Origin: JBKHHU01 sp046539045
Lineage (GTDB): Bacteria; Planctomycetota; Phycisphaerae; SM23-33
Assembly: GCA_046539045.1 (NCBI GenBank)
Contig: JBKHHU010000002.1
Span: forward strand, 1 to 48,292
Direction of reading: 5' to 3'
DNA: 48,292 nucleotides
In this document: positions 31,074 through 39,600 of the stretch, piece by piece
Position numbering within the stretch: the stretch's first letter is position 1
Layout of the letters: each line of letters opens with the position of its first letter
The notes under the pieces: generated by a model
What the model was told of the DNA's origin: nothing
The model's input: only the letters and a program-made list of their open reading frames with translations
Database searches by the model: none
Program-made: the position numbers and the translations under genes

Positions 31074-32758
31074 CAGCGCCTCCCCGAGGTCGAAACCGTC
31101 GACTCGATCTTGTTCACGACAAAGCCGATCGGGTCGCCTTTCATCTGGCGGTATTGCTGCTCATCCTCCAACCAGTACTTCGACATCAGTCCGGCAAAGC
31201 CCAGCACCAGCAGCAGGATCAGGCAGATCAGCGGGAGCAGGATGTACTTACCGAACACGCGCATCTGCTTTTTGCCTGGGGTCGCTATCTCTCCAATGAT
31301 CCCATGGACCGGGATGCCGAAAGCGCTTTCTGCCTGCTCCGGACCGTTCACGGTGTGATCCACCGCCATGCAGAGGAAAATGAGCAGGCCGGCAAAGCCC
31401 AGACCGCCCGCAACGGCAAATCCGATCATCGACATGAGTCCCGGTGAGGCGGGCTTGTACTGCTTCTGGGCACGTTCGGCGATGTCCAGTCGCGTCCGTT
31501 TCTCAGCGAGTTCCGCACCCAGTTCGATCTCCACCTGCGTCAGATTCTGTTCCCAGTTGGCGAGTTTGCTCTCTGCGGCATCCAGTTCCTGAATGATCGC
31601 GTCGTGCTCCTGGCGGTACGGGCCAAAATTCGCCAGGACGTCCGTCAAAACTGTCATCTCATCGCGCAGCAGACCGAGTTTGCTTGTCGCCCGCTCCAGT
31701 TCGTCCTCGTATTCGCGTTTCATCCGCTGCATTTTTGCGATCGTCTCGGCGCGATCGGCGCCGGAAAGATATTCCGACTGCAGCACGATGGTCTTTGGCG
31801 TGTTCTCGATCTGCTCACGGTACTGCTGGATATTCTTCTCGGCCTGGGTCAGCTTGGGATGGGCGTCTTTGTATCCCTGGTTCTTCAGGAACTCCCGGAG
31901 CTGAATCTGTTTCTCCAGCTTCTGCTCCAGTTCCTTTCTCTCCGGGTTTGGGCCTCGAACTACCTTGTCCGGCTGGGTAGTCAGCCCACGCACCTGTGCA
32001 ATCAGGTCCTTCAGGTCCTCCAGGTCCCTTTCGGTGGCCTGCTTATTCCGCATAAGGTTGCCGATCTGCTCTTCCAGATCGATCTTCATCTGCTTTGTCA
32101 GGTGGCGATCCTGAAGGTACTGAGAGGGTTGTGCACGTTCGAAGGCATCTCTCCGATCCTGAAGTTCCGCACAGAGCTTCGCTGCCTCAACGCGACGCTG
32201 CTCCAGAAATACCTTGTGTTTGGCCAGTCGGTCCTTGATCTTTTCGCCTGTCATGTTGGTATAGATATTGACCAGGCTGTTGGGAATCGCCTCTGCCCAG
32301 ACCGGATTCTCATGGCTGAATTGCACAGTCACCCAACCGACTTCCGAACGAGTTATCGTCATCGAGATCTGCAGGTTGTCCTGAATTTCCCGGATCAACT
32401 CGAGCTTCATCCGCTTGCCTCTATCGGTCAGTTGACCGGTCGGGGTCTGCGGCAGGTGATTGGCCAGCCCCAGCGAGTTGATCACTGCTTCGATGGTCTG
32501 CGTGTGAGTCAGTTCCTGGCTCACGCCTTGCATGAGGGCTTCAAAACTCCGGCTTTGGCTGCCGCGCGTTCCCTCCAGGGCCGTCTCCCGTCTGGCTTCA
32601 AAGGTTGCCTCTCCGGTATAGATCTTCTCCCGGAACGCCTGCTGAGCGAACAGGGCGATGATGGCGAAGACCAACCAGCCAATCAGGAACAACCAGAACC
32701 TGCGGAAGATAACCTTGAGGACGTCTCGGGGCGTCTTGGACTGTCTATGCTCAGCCAT
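31073..32758 (-). CDS. Chain-length determinant/tyrosine kinase partner protein (Wzz/GNVR family)
   Basis: Inner-membrane polysaccharide co-polymerase of 561 residues. A first membrane segment (FWLFLIGWLVFAIIALFAQ) is followed by a long periplasmic region with extended coiled coils (about residues 150-430, many Glu/Lys/Gln heptads such as QLREFLKNQGYKDAHPKL), then two membrane segments near the C-terminus (GLMSMIGFAVAGGLGFAGLL and ILLPLICLILLLVLGFAG). It sets glycan chain length together with the separate BY-kinase. ATG 32758 starts right before the first membrane segment with AAAGGAAA upstream; earlier in-frame codons would overlap the export gene. It follows that gene by 25 bases. Confidence 0.9.
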   Translation of the reverse strand: MAEHRQSKTPRDVLKVIFRRFWLFLIGWLVFAIIALFAQQAFREKIYTGEATFEARRETALEGTRGSQSRSFEALMQGVSQELTHTQTIEAVINSLGLANHLPQTPTGQLTDRGKRMKLELIREIQDNLQISMTITRSEVGWVTVQFSHENPVWAEAIPNSLVNIYTNMTGEKIKDRLAKHKVFLEQRRVEAAKLCAELQDRRDAFERAQPSQYLQDRHLTKQMKIDLEEQIGNLMRNKQATERDLEDLKDLIAQVRGLTTQPDKVVRGPNPERKELEQKLEKQIQLREFLKNQGYKDAHPKLTQAEKNIQQYREQIENTPKTIVLQSEYLSGADRAETIAKMQRMKREYEDELERATSKLGLLRDEMTVLTDVLANFGPYRQEHDAIIQELDAAESKLANWEQNLTQVEIELGAELAEKRTRLDIAERAQKQYKPASPGLMSMIGFAVAGGLGFAGLLIFLCMAVDHTVNGPEQAESAFGIPVHGIIGEIATPGKKQMRVFGKYILLPLICLILLLVLGFAGLMSKYWLEDEQQYRQMKGDPIGFVVNKIESTVSTSGRR

Positions 32759-32783
32759 GGGAGGTGTCTTTCCTTTGGCTATA

Positions 32784-33593
32784 TCACTGGGAGATGTTCT
32801 GCCCGGCCGCAGCGTCGCCGAGACGACTTGGGGCACTGATCGTCTGGATAACCGGGCTCACCGGGAACAACAGGCTGCGAAGTGTCAGGCCCACTTTCGC
32901 CCAGGGCGTCGGTTGTACATAGACCACATCATTAGGCTTCAGGAGTATATTGTTGGACATGTCGCCGTCTTCGATCATCGCGCGGAGATTGAAGAGCATT
33001 TTCTTTCGTTCCTTGTCCGGGCGATCCGGGCGGACTCCGCTCATTCTGTAGTTACCGGGCCGGGTCGTGGCAAACCCGCCTTCCTGAGGCTCGGGACTTC
33101 GGATGATCGTGATACGCTCAATCCATGCCAGATCATTCGGCCGGGACCTCGCCAAGGCATCCAGAAGGGTATCGCGGCCGGTCCAGGGCTGTGGCCCCGA
33201 TGCCACCACCTGGCCGAATACGTAGAAGTTGCGGGAGTTGTAGCCGACAACCTGCACGGTGGTATCAACGCGCTCGTAGTATTTGCCCGCCTTCTCGTTG
33301 AGGAGTTGCTGGATCTCCTTGGGCGTCATGTTGGCGACGTATATGTCGCCGATGAGGGGGAAGTTGACCGTCCCGTCGGGGGCGATCCGCTGCGTCTGTT
33401 CATTGAGTTCTTCGATACCGGCAACTACCCTGATCATATCCGGGGGCAGTACCCGGTACTCCTCGCCGGAGACCTCCGGCCGGGGTTCGGTCAGAAACTG
33501 GTTGATTTCCTCCGGGTCATAGCAGCCTCCCAAGGCGCACATCAGCAGCGCCGCGCACAATGGAAGAGCGATCGTCGTGGCTCTCCGTCCCAT
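32784..33593 (-). CDS. Polysaccharide export lipoprotein (Wza-like)
   Basis: Outer-membrane export channel component of 269 residues. The signal peptide (MGRRATTIALPLCAALLMC) ends in the lipobox ALGGC, giving a lipid-modified Cys. The Poly_export domain shows EYRVLPPDMIRV, TVNFPLIGDIYVANMTPKEI and VQVVGYNSRNFYVFGQV, followed by an SLBB-type region and LKPNDVVYVQPTPWAKVGL. ATG 33593 follows AGGAAAGGG and starts the lipoprotein signal directly. It is the first gene of the long minus-strand EPS operon; a terminator upstream separates it from the initiating transferase gene, so its promoter should lie between 33594 and 33849. Confidence 0.92.
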   Translation of the reverse strand: MGRRATTIALPLCAALLMCALGGCYDPEEINQFLTEPRPEVSGEEYRVLPPDMIRVVAGIEELNEQTQRIAPDGTVNFPLIGDIYVANMTPKEIQQLLNEKAGKYYERVDTTVQVVGYNSRNFYVFGQVVASGPQPWTGRDTLLDALARSRPNDLAWIERITIIRSPEPQEGGFATTRPGNYRMSGVRPDRPDKERKKMLFNLRAMIEDGDMSNNILLKPNDVVYVQPTPWAKVGLTLRSLLFPVSPVIQTISAPSRLGDAAAGQNISQ

Positions 33594-33849
33594 TGCAGAA
33601 CCCTTTCCTCGTTGTTCAGATGATGTCAAAGATTTGAGAGCGAGCAGTCGGCCGATGATGCTGATGAGCGGTCAGTGGCCGATTGACGCAAGTACTACGA
33701 CGGACTTTCCGTCGTTGTTTGCAGTTTCTGAGGCTTTCCTCCAAAACATTTCTCACGGTTCGGTCTCTGCGGGCAGTTTCCAGCCATTTCGCTCCATGGC
33801 CCGACACGCTCGTAAGACAATGTCTGTATGTTGTTCAGAGACCTAAAGA
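33594..33849. other. Upstream region of the EPS operon
   Basis: About 250 bases without a gene. A perfect inverted repeat, ACGACGGA-CTT-TCCGTCGT at 33697-33715 (8-bp arms), lies 104-122 bases upstream of the Wza-like start and could be an operator or leader hairpin. I found no clear -24/-12 or -35/-10 promoter by eye, and none of the CTACA-N4-TGTAG boxes of the nitrogen island. Confidence 0.4.
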
Positions 33850-33874
33850 CACCATCCGCTTGTGGCGGATGGTG
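33846..33874 (-). terminator. Terminator of the initiating sugar transferase gene
   Basis: CACCATCCGC and GCGGATGGTG form a perfect 10-bp stem with a 5-base loop (33850-33874). On the minus strand it is followed by TCTTT. It lies 54 bases after the transferase stop codon. Confidence 0.72.
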
Positions 33875-33927
33875 CAAGCAGCGCCCGGCCGTCCCGGCAT
33901 GTTTCGGTGATGGCGGTCAGTCCGCGA

Positions 33928-34584
33928 TCAATGCGCTTTCCGGTCGTTCAGTTTTGTCATGGTGGCGGCAAGAATACGCAGTTCGAGCGACCATCGTCTT
34001 CGCTCAATGTATTCCAGGTCCGAGCGAAGTTTCCGCCGGACGCCCTCAATGCTGGTGTCGTACCCGTCCCGGATCTGGGCCAGACCCGTGATCCCCGGCT
34101 TGACAGTCAGACGCCGGCGGATATTGGGATAGATGAGTTCCAGTTCGGAAAGGATTTCTTCCCGTTCCGGCCGGGGGCCGATCAGGGACATTTCTCCGCG
34201 AAGGATGTTGAACAGCTGCGGCAGTTCATCGACATGAGAAACGCGCATCCATCGACAGGCCGGCACGACGCGGGGGTCTTTGTCGCTTGCCCATATGGCG
34301 CCCGAACGTTTTTCGGCGTCGGTATACATTGTCCGCAGTTTATAGATGCGGAACGGCTTTCCGCCTTTGCCGATCCGCATCTGGCTGAAGATGGCGGGCC
34401 CGCGACTGGTGAGCTTGATGATCGCCGCACAGACCACGATGATCGGGCTGGCGATCAGAAGCAGAATCGCCGAAGCCACCAGGTCGAAAACTTCCTTGGC
34501 CATATCAAAATACCGACGGGCCAGATGTCCGATGACGCCGAGAACACCACCACCCAGACTGATCATTGTCAGTGGTTCCGGCAT
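33928..34584 (-). CDS. Initiating sugar-phosphate transferase (WcaJ/PssY-like)
   Basis: Membrane-bound bacterial sugar transferase of 218 residues that starts the repeat unit by moving a hexose-1-phosphate or similar group onto undecaprenyl phosphate. A membrane hairpin (DLVASAILLLIASPIIVVCA) precedes the catalytic domain with SRGPAIFSQMRIGKGGKPF, YKLRTMYTDAEKRSG, WMRVSHVDELPQLFNILRG and MSLIGPRPEREEI, all family hallmarks. It has only the short membrane anchor and lacks the long N-terminal membrane domain of WbaP-type proteins. ATG 34584 has a strong GGAGGAG site; an earlier in-frame codon at 34656 does not. Being upstream of its own terminator, it is transcribed apart from the Wza operon. 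Confidence 0.94.
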   Translation of the reverse strand: MPEPLTMISLGGGVLGVIGHLARRYFDMAKEVFDLVASAILLLIASPIIVVCAAIIKLTSRGPAIFSQMRIGKGGKPFRIYKLRTMYTDAEKRSGAIWASDKDPRVVPACRWMRVSHVDELPQLFNILRGEMSLIGPRPEREEILSELELIYPNIRRRLTVKPGITGLAQIRDGYDTSIEGVRRKLRSDLEYIERRRWSLELRILAATMTKLNDRKAH

Positions 34585-35145
34585 TGTATCTCCTCCGAGA
34601 AAATACATAGCACGACTGCTGTTTCGCACGCTTGCAGATGCGTCGAGCAGACGCACTGCCCCCAGCAGGAGGGTTAACAGGACGTTCGTCTCGCCTTCCT
34701 GACGTGTTGAACGTTCCGACCGCTGAGCGAAGTGTGAGCGAGCGTGCGGCCCGTGTCCGTCATCATCCGATCCAGCAAGAACAACACTGAACCTCCTTGC
34801 AGATGATTCCGGACGTGTCTTTGACCAATGCTAGGAATCCGAAGCGGCAGCAGACAAGGGCCTTGTCGGGCTCAAGCAAAGTTTTCTCGCGTAAGGTGTT
34901 GGCGGTGATTGAGTCGGGTAATTCATGGGGCATGATTCCGGTCGGCCGCCTAGATGAAAGCGGCTTGGAGCGTGGTCTGTACCTATTCATGCCGCACTGG
35001 CCGGCTCGGTGCTGGGCCGCGAATCAGTGGACACCTTGACTCAACAGACAGCCCGTGCGTGATGAAGTATGCGCCGCGGTAGGATTTCGAGGGGCGGAGA
35101 AAGATGGAGAATCACTCCGCCCCTCGATATTCGACAAACAGACCG
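34585..35145. other. Gap without a recognisable gene
   Basis: Short frames exist on both strands (for example 34763-34990 minus) but none has a recognised motif together with a good ribosome binding site. The region separates the EPS locus from an acetolactate synthase fragment and may be decayed sequence. The promoter of the initiating transferase gene should lie within the first 150 bases. Confidence 0.4.
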
Positions 35146-35400
35146 TCAGGTCGTTGCGTCCACAGTGACGTCGATGAGGACCGGGCCCGGTCTGCCGGTC
35201 CGGGCTATGTAGAACGCCTCGGTCAAGGCTCCCTCGATACCCTCAAAGCGGGTGACCAGTCGGTTGTGTTTGGTGATCTGCCGCGTGATACCAACCATGT
35301 CGGCTTCCTGGAACGCGTCGGTTCCCAACAGCCGGCTCTTGACTTGCCCGGCAATCGTGACGATCGGAACGGAGCCCGGCAGGATCGCGCAGCAGCTTAT
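35146..35400 (-). pseudogene. ilvB: Fragment of acetolactate synthase large subunit
   Basis: In one minus-strand frame the sequence reads SVPIVTIAGQVKSRLLGTDAFQEADMVGITRQITKHN and continues to GRPGPVLIDVTVDATT before a stop at 35146; I give it in parts: GTDAFQEADMVGITR, ITKHNRLV and TGRPGPVLIDVTVD. These are hallmark segments of the ThDP-binding N-terminal domain of IlvB (about residues 95-180 of a protein of about 570). No start, no central domain and no ThDP motif follow, so this is a short internal piece. The right end is approximate. It may be left over from a transfer or rearrangement; a complete ilvB is not in the window. Confidence 0.7.
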
Positions 35401-35495
35401 CGTACTACGACGGAGGCGCGCAGCAGCCCGCGGAGCCCGGGACGGGTAGAACGGGAAGGCGTCGGTTTGCTGCTGTGACGGTGGACTTCTTCAGA

Positions 35496-35537
35496 GAAAC
35501 AAAACAGACTGACGGCCCGAAGACCCGTCAGCCTGTT
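35496..35537 (-). terminator. Terminator of the Gfo/Idh/MocA dehydrogenase gene
   Basis: On the minus strand AACAGGCTGACGG pairs with CCGTCAGTCTGTT (12 of 13 positions), followed by TTGTTT. It lies 23 bases after the dehydrogenase stop codon. Confidence 0.8.
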
Positions 35538-35560
35538 GATTTTCAATAGATGAAGTCTGC

Positions 35561-36727
35561 TCAGTTGAGCTTCTTCAGTTCAGGCAGATCGACCCAGCAG
35601 CGTTTCTTCCAGCTCTCGATGCCTTTCTCCGCCAGTTGGACACCCTTGGCTCCTTCACGGAGGTCCCACTTGAACGGCTCATCCAGGACCAGATGCCGGA
35701 GGAACTTTTCCCACTGGATCTTGAAGGCGTTGTCGAATTCCTGCTGGTCGGGGGCTTCCTGCCAGCCCTCATAGAAGTTGATCGGCTGATCGACGTCCGG
35801 GTTCCAGACGGGCTTGGGGGTCGCTCCGTATGGCTGGACCCAGCACTTGCGGAGCCCGGCTACTGCCGAACCTTTCGTGCCGTCGACCTGGAGGGTCAGC
35901 AGGTCGTCGCGGCGAACGCGGACGCACCAGGAGCTGTTGAACTGTGCCACGATATCGCCGTCCAGTTCGAAGGTCGCGTACGCGGCATCGTCGGCGGTTG
36001 CTTCGTACGGCCGGCCGTTTTCATCCCATCGGGTGGGGATGTGGGTCGCGCCGCGGCAGGAAACGCTCTTGACCTCGCCGAAGATGTTGTCCAGCACGTA
36101 TCGCCAGTGGCAGAGCATGTCGATGATCATGCCGCCGCCTTCCTCGGCCCGGTAGTTCCAACTGGGACGCTGGGCGGGTACCGTATCGCCTTCGAATACC
36201 CAATAGCCGAACTCGCCGCGAATGCTCAGAATCTTGCCGAAGAAGCCCTGTTCGATGAGGTTCTGCAGTTTGACCAGTCCGGGCAACCACAGCTTGTCCT
36301 GCACCACGCCGTTCTTGACGCCTTTGGCGGTGGCCAGTTCGTAGAGCTTGTAAGCTTCCTCGACGGTGGTTGCCGTCGGCTTCTCACAGTAGATGTCCTT
36401 GCCGGCTTCGATGGCCTTGGTCACGTTGGGCACGCGAAGATTGGTACTCGTGGCGTCGAAGTAGACGCTGTAGCTGTCGTCGGCGAGCACGGCGTCCAGG
36501 TCGGTACTGGTTTTCCGGATGCCGCTGAGCTTGACCAACTTCTCGAGTTTCGCGGGATTCCGTCCGACGAGGATCGGATCCGGCATGATCGTCTCCTCGG
36601 GCGAGATCTTCACTCCGCCTTGCTTGATGATCTCCACGATCGACCGCATCAGGTGCTGGTTGGTGCCCATCCTGCCGGTCACGCCGTTCATGATAATTCC
36701 GACTCGGTGCTGCTTTACGTTAGCCAT
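35561..36727 (-). CDS. Gfo/Idh/MocA-family oxidoreductase
   Basis: NAD(P)-dependent sugar or cyclitol dehydrogenase family protein of 388 residues. The N-terminal Rossmann part begins VGIIMNGVTGRMGTNQHLM (an unusual glycine pattern, G-V-T-G-R-M-G), then ADDSYSVYFDATSTNLR and the signature IEAGKDIYCEKPTATTVEEA, whose Lys of EKP is catalytic in the family. The C-terminal domain has NYRAEEGGGMIIDMLCHWRYVLD, which holds the Asp and His positions. Length and layout fit family members that oxidise sugars in carbohydrate catabolism. It is 82 bases downstream of the cupin gene on the same strand and has its own terminator. The substrate is unknown. Confidence 0.9.
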   Translation of the reverse strand: MANVKQHRVGIIMNGVTGRMGTNQHLMRSIVEIIKQGGVKISPEETIMPDPILVGRNPAKLEKLVKLSGIRKTSTDLDAVLADDSYSVYFDATSTNLRVPNVTKAIEAGKDIYCEKPTATTVEEAYKLYELATAKGVKNGVVQDKLWLPGLVKLQNLIEQGFFGKILSIRGEFGYWVFEGDTVPAQRPSWNYRAEEGGGMIIDMLCHWRYVLDNIFGEVKSVSCRGATHIPTRWDENGRPYEATADDAAYATFELDGDIVAQFNSSWCVRVRRDDLLTLQVDGTKGSAVAGLRKCWVQPYGATPKPVWNPDVDQPINFYEGWQEAPDQQEFDNAFKIQWEKFLRHLVLDEPFKWDLREGAKGVQLAEKGIESWKKRCWVDLPELKKLN

Positions 36728-36809
36728 CGCTCTTTCCGTTGTTACTGATTACTGCGGTTATTCGTTACTGCTGCCGAGGGGGCACGGGCGACCGATCGGC
36801 AACGGGAGC

Positions 36810-37265
36810 TTACTCTGCGTCCTTGGGTTTGTCCGTACACTGCGGCCAGGCGCCTTCGGGCAGGGCGGGTACATCCACGCCTTCCTTCGGCAGCGTGCCG
36901 GCCAGTTCCTGCTTCCAGTGATCGACGTCCCCGGCGGGCCCATAGACATAGATAAAGGTGAGTTTATCGTCACCCACGTTGGTCAACTGATGGAACACGC
37001 CGGAGGGAATGTACACTGCCTGTCCCGCACACAGCGGCTGCTTTTCATCGCCCAGGCACATTTCGCCCGTTCCTGAAACGACGAAGTAGACTTCTTCCTG
37101 TTCCTGGCTATGCCAGGGCACCTGCCCGCCTTGCGGCTCGAGGGTTACATAGCCCATGGAGAAGGCGGTCGCCTCGATGGGACTGGCCCCTCCAACGAGG
37201 TTCTGCGTGCGCCGTCGCGCGGGGTAGGTTCGGCCTTCGATCTTTGAGAGATCGGCAATATTCAT
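36810..37265 (-). CDS. Cupin-domain protein
   Basis: Single-domain cupin of 151 residues. Cupin motif 1 is seen in GQVPWHSQEQEEVYFVVSGTGE (metal-binding His and Glu), given in parts as PWHSQEQEEVYFVVSG, and motif 2 in AVYIPSGVFHQLTNVG. Such proteins are often sugar isomerases, dioxygenases or sugar-sensing proteins. Its neighbours, a Gfo/Idh/MocA dehydrogenase and a GH88-like hydrolase, suggest a part in uronate or sugar breakdown, which is inference. Tandem ATG codons at 37268 and 37265 follow GAGG; the second gives the better spacing. Confidence 0.82.
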   Translation of the reverse strand: MNIADLSKIEGRTYPARRRTQNLVGGASPIEATAFSMGYVTLEPQGGQVPWHSQEQEEVYFVVSGTGEMCLGDEKQPLCAGQAVYIPSGVFHQLTNVGDDKLTFIYVYGPAGDVDHWKQELAGTLPKEGVDVPALPEGAWPQCTDKPKDAE

Positions 37266-37374
37266 CATGCACCTCAATCTGTTGGGTTTGCGGCTGGGCA
37301 GGGGGCGGGGAGCCTTCACTTCCCGCGCACACTGGGACGCTACAGAATAGCGATTTGACGCACTCTGTCCAGAG

Positions 37375-37411
37375 CAAAAGAGCGAAGGCCCCGCTGTCGG
37401 GACCTTCGCTC
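37375..37411 (-). terminator. Terminator of the GH88-like gene
   Basis: GAGCGAAGG and CCTTCGCTC form a perfect 9-bp stem around a 14-base loop; on the minus strand TTTTG follows. It lies 25 bases after the hydrolase stop and separates it from the cupin gene. Confidence 0.78.
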
Positions 37412-37435
37412 CTGCACTGGATTTCTGCGTGTGGA

Positions 37436-38830
37436 CTACTGCCGAGACTTACCCGGCCAGAAGGTCAGGTAGGGTTCGCCGTTGATGAGCCGATGCACAT
37501 ACAAGGCGGCTTCGCGGGCATGGTAGTCGCCCCACATGCTGGATTCCCCGTTGGGAATGGCAGACCCGTCGGGTATGTAATCCCAGCCGTTGGGTCTGTG
37601 GTAGACCGAATGCAGAATCAGACCCTGGTGCGATTCGTTCGTGCTGAGGTAGGGCTCCTCCAGCAGCGTGCGAAGCGCGGTCAGTCCCGCCTGGAAGAAC
37701 TCAGTCCCGTTCTCCTCGCGGCCGTGGGTCTTCAGCCAGTGGCCCAGACGCAGCAGACCCTGACACCCGATCGCCGCGGCAGAGGAATCGATGGGCTCGC
37801 AATCGTTGTACGGATCGCTCGGTCGGTTGAGGTAGTCTTCGCCGAGCCTGTACAGGTTGGGAGCGCCCGTATCCCAATAGGGAATGCCGTCGGTTGGCGT
37901 GTTGGCAATATAGAAGCGGCAGGTCGCTTCGGCGGCTCGCAGATACAGATCCGTCAGTTCTTCCCGGCCGCCAAACTGCTCCAACTCGTCCTCACTCAGC
38001 ACGTCCAGGAATTCAAGCTGTTCGGGGAACCCAAGCATGGCCCAGCTCAGGCCTCGCGTCCATGTTGTGAACGGGCTGAACCCCTGTTGGCTCGACGGGC
38101 ACCTGAAGCTACCGTCGTTGGTGTTGAAGATGGCTTCGTGCACCGTCCGGCCGGGGACGTCGTAGGCGTCCCGTCCGTAGCCGAAGTAGATGTTGTACCT
38201 GGACGTGCTCCTGGCGTGCTTTACGACCCGGCCGTAGAGATTGATCTCCACGTCATTTTCGCCCTGCATGACGTGCCCGAGACAGTGACTGACGGCCAGG
38301 GCGCGACACGAGCGGATGGTGTCCACGAAGAGTGAATGGGGACCGTTGAAGGAGTAGATGTAGCCGCAGTCCTCGGGCAGGGCGGTCCACCGTCGAGCCT
38401 GCACAGCACCCGACGCTTTCAACGCCAGTTCATGGAAATTCCGCTCCCACGCGTTCTCCGGAATCTTGCCTTCGCTCATCAAACGCAGCAGGTTGCCATA
38501 GGTGCTGACGTTGTTGAACCCATGGTCGTGAACGCCGAAGCTCGTCACATGCGGCGCCATCTTCTCCACCGTGTTGCGACGGGCGTACTCCAGGAACTCC
38601 TCGTCCCCGGTTGCGTCGAACTGCAGAACAGCAGCGCCGAACTCGAAACCCTGTGTCCATTCAGTCCAGCCGCGAGTGGTGTATTGACCTTGAACGGTGA
38701 AAACCGGCGAGCCCCGGGAGACGTCGTACTGGTCGTCGATCAGGCGGATTTTCTGCGCCGAGAGCTCCCAGAACCGCTTCAGCAACTCAGCCAAATCTAC
38801 CGGTTTCAGGTCGTAGTCAATATTCATCAT
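37436..38830 (-). CDS. GH88-like unsaturated glucuronyl hydrolase
   Basis: Alpha/alpha-barrel hydrolase of 464 residues resembling glycoside hydrolase family 88, which hydrates and releases unsaturated uronic acid from the ends of oligosaccharides made by polysaccharide lyases. Recognised segments are YTTRGWTEWTQGFEFGAAVL, VHDHGFNNVSTYGNLLRL, TIRSCRALAVSHCLGHV, FTTWTRGLSWAMLGF, CEPIDSSAAAIGCQGLLRLG and NGESSMWGDYHAREAAL. Conserved Asp residues near HDHGFN and in the central region are candidates for the two catalytic Asp of the family. No signal peptide is present, so it acts in the cytoplasm. It may feed its product to the neighbouring dehydrogenase. GGAGAG precedes the double ATG. Confidence 0.88.
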   Translation of the reverse strand: MMNIDYDLKPVDLAELLKRFWELSAQKIRLIDDQYDVSRGSPVFTVQGQYTTRGWTEWTQGFEFGAAVLQFDATGDEEFLEYARRNTVEKMAPHVTSFGVHDHGFNNVSTYGNLLRLMSEGKIPENAWERNFHELALKASGAVQARRWTALPEDCGYIYSFNGPHSLFVDTIRSCRALAVSHCLGHVMQGENDVEINLYGRVVKHARSTSRYNIYFGYGRDAYDVPGRTVHEAIFNTNDGSFRCPSSQQGFSPFTTWTRGLSWAMLGFPEQLEFLDVLSEDELEQFGGREELTDLYLRAAEATCRFYIANTPTDGIPYWDTGAPNLYRLGEDYLNRPSDPYNDCEPIDSSAAAIGCQGLLRLGHWLKTHGREENGTEFFQAGLTALRTLLEEPYLSTNESHQGLILHSVYHRPNGWDYIPDGSAIPNGESSMWGDYHAREAALYVHRLINGEPYLTFWPGKSRQ

Positions 38831-38899
38831 AGGTAGTTTCTCTCCTGCCGGAAGCCGTCCAGCGGTTCATAACTGCTTGTACGACCTATTATAGGCACA

Positions 38900-38933
38900 A
38901 GAGAAGGCTCATACCCTGCTAAAGGCATGAGCC
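38900..38933 (-). terminator. Terminator of the lipoprotein gene
   Basis: GGCTCAT and ATGAGCC form a perfect 7-bp stem with a 14-base loop (38906-38933), followed on the minus strand by TTCTCTT. It lies 35 bases after the stop codon at 38968. Confidence 0.6.
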
Positions 38934-38967
38934 CTGTGGATCGGCCAATCGATGATGTCCGCCGAGG

Positions 38968-39510
38968 CTACTCTGTCGCCGCCGGTTTCTTCTCGGAAGG
39001 CCGGAGCAGGAGGTACAACTCCTCCAGCATTCGTCGCTGCATGGCTGAATCATAGCTGCGTGTGATCCAGGACTCGTTCTGTTCGGCCGTGGTGGCCGCC
39101 TCCATCTGTGCGGGGGTTTCGTCAGGCACCGCGTCGTATTCCCCGGTGGTATTGGGCATCACCCGGTGAATCGAGGATTCCTGTTGCTGGATCGCCACAG
39201 ACAGGTGTGCAAAGACTTCACCTTCCTTTTCCTGCACCTTCATCGTGGCGACTTTCCGTGCCGGGCTGGTTCCGCCGAGAATCCTGTTCTCGTCCGGATC
39301 GGCAGGGACAGGCCGGGATCGAATCACGCCGCTTTCCGGATCGGCCGACGCCACCGGAAAATGTGTACGCATGACCTGCCGAGCGCCCGCAAACGCTGCC
39401 TGATAGTTCACATCGCCCAGTGAAACCTGATCGCCGGGAGTCGTCGTATTGCAGCCCCAGCAGCAGGCAACCAGAAGCGTAGCGGTCAGCAGCGAACCAA
39501 TATGTTTCAT
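38968..39510 (-). CDS. Hypothetical lipoprotein
   Basis: Protein of 180 residues with a lipoprotein signal (MKHIGSLLTATLLVACCWGC) whose lipobox ends at Cys20, followed by NTTTPGDQVSLGD. The mature part shows NYQAAFAGARQVMRTHFPVASAD and SGVIRSRPVPAD, then a strand-rich stretch AHLSVAIQQQESS and a C-terminal helix RRMLEELYLLLRPSEKK. I do not recognise a named family; the pattern of a conserved pair of short blocks after the signal is common among planctomycete periplasmic lipoproteins. GGGGAGACGAC precedes the ATG. It lies 109 bases downstream of guaB on the same strand. Confidence 0.75.
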   Translation of the reverse strand: MKHIGSLLTATLLVACCWGCNTTTPGDQVSLGDVNYQAAFAGARQVMRTHFPVASADPESGVIRSRPVPADPDENRILGGTSPARKVATMKVQEKEGEVFAHLSVAIQQQESSIHRVMPNTTGEYDAVPDETPAQMEAATTAEQNESWITRSYDSAMQRRMLEELYLLLRPSEKKPAATE

Positions 39511-39600
39511 TGTCGTCTCCCCGGATTGTCACCTGCCGGGAGGGCAGGCTCTTCCCGCTTGTCCAAACACTGAGACCGGCGAGGCGAAGCGGTCGTCGCT

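Noticed and set aside
34763..34990. Possible small minus-strand gene of 75 residues
   Set aside because: No recognised motif, no convincing ribosome binding site and an equally long frame on the opposite strand.
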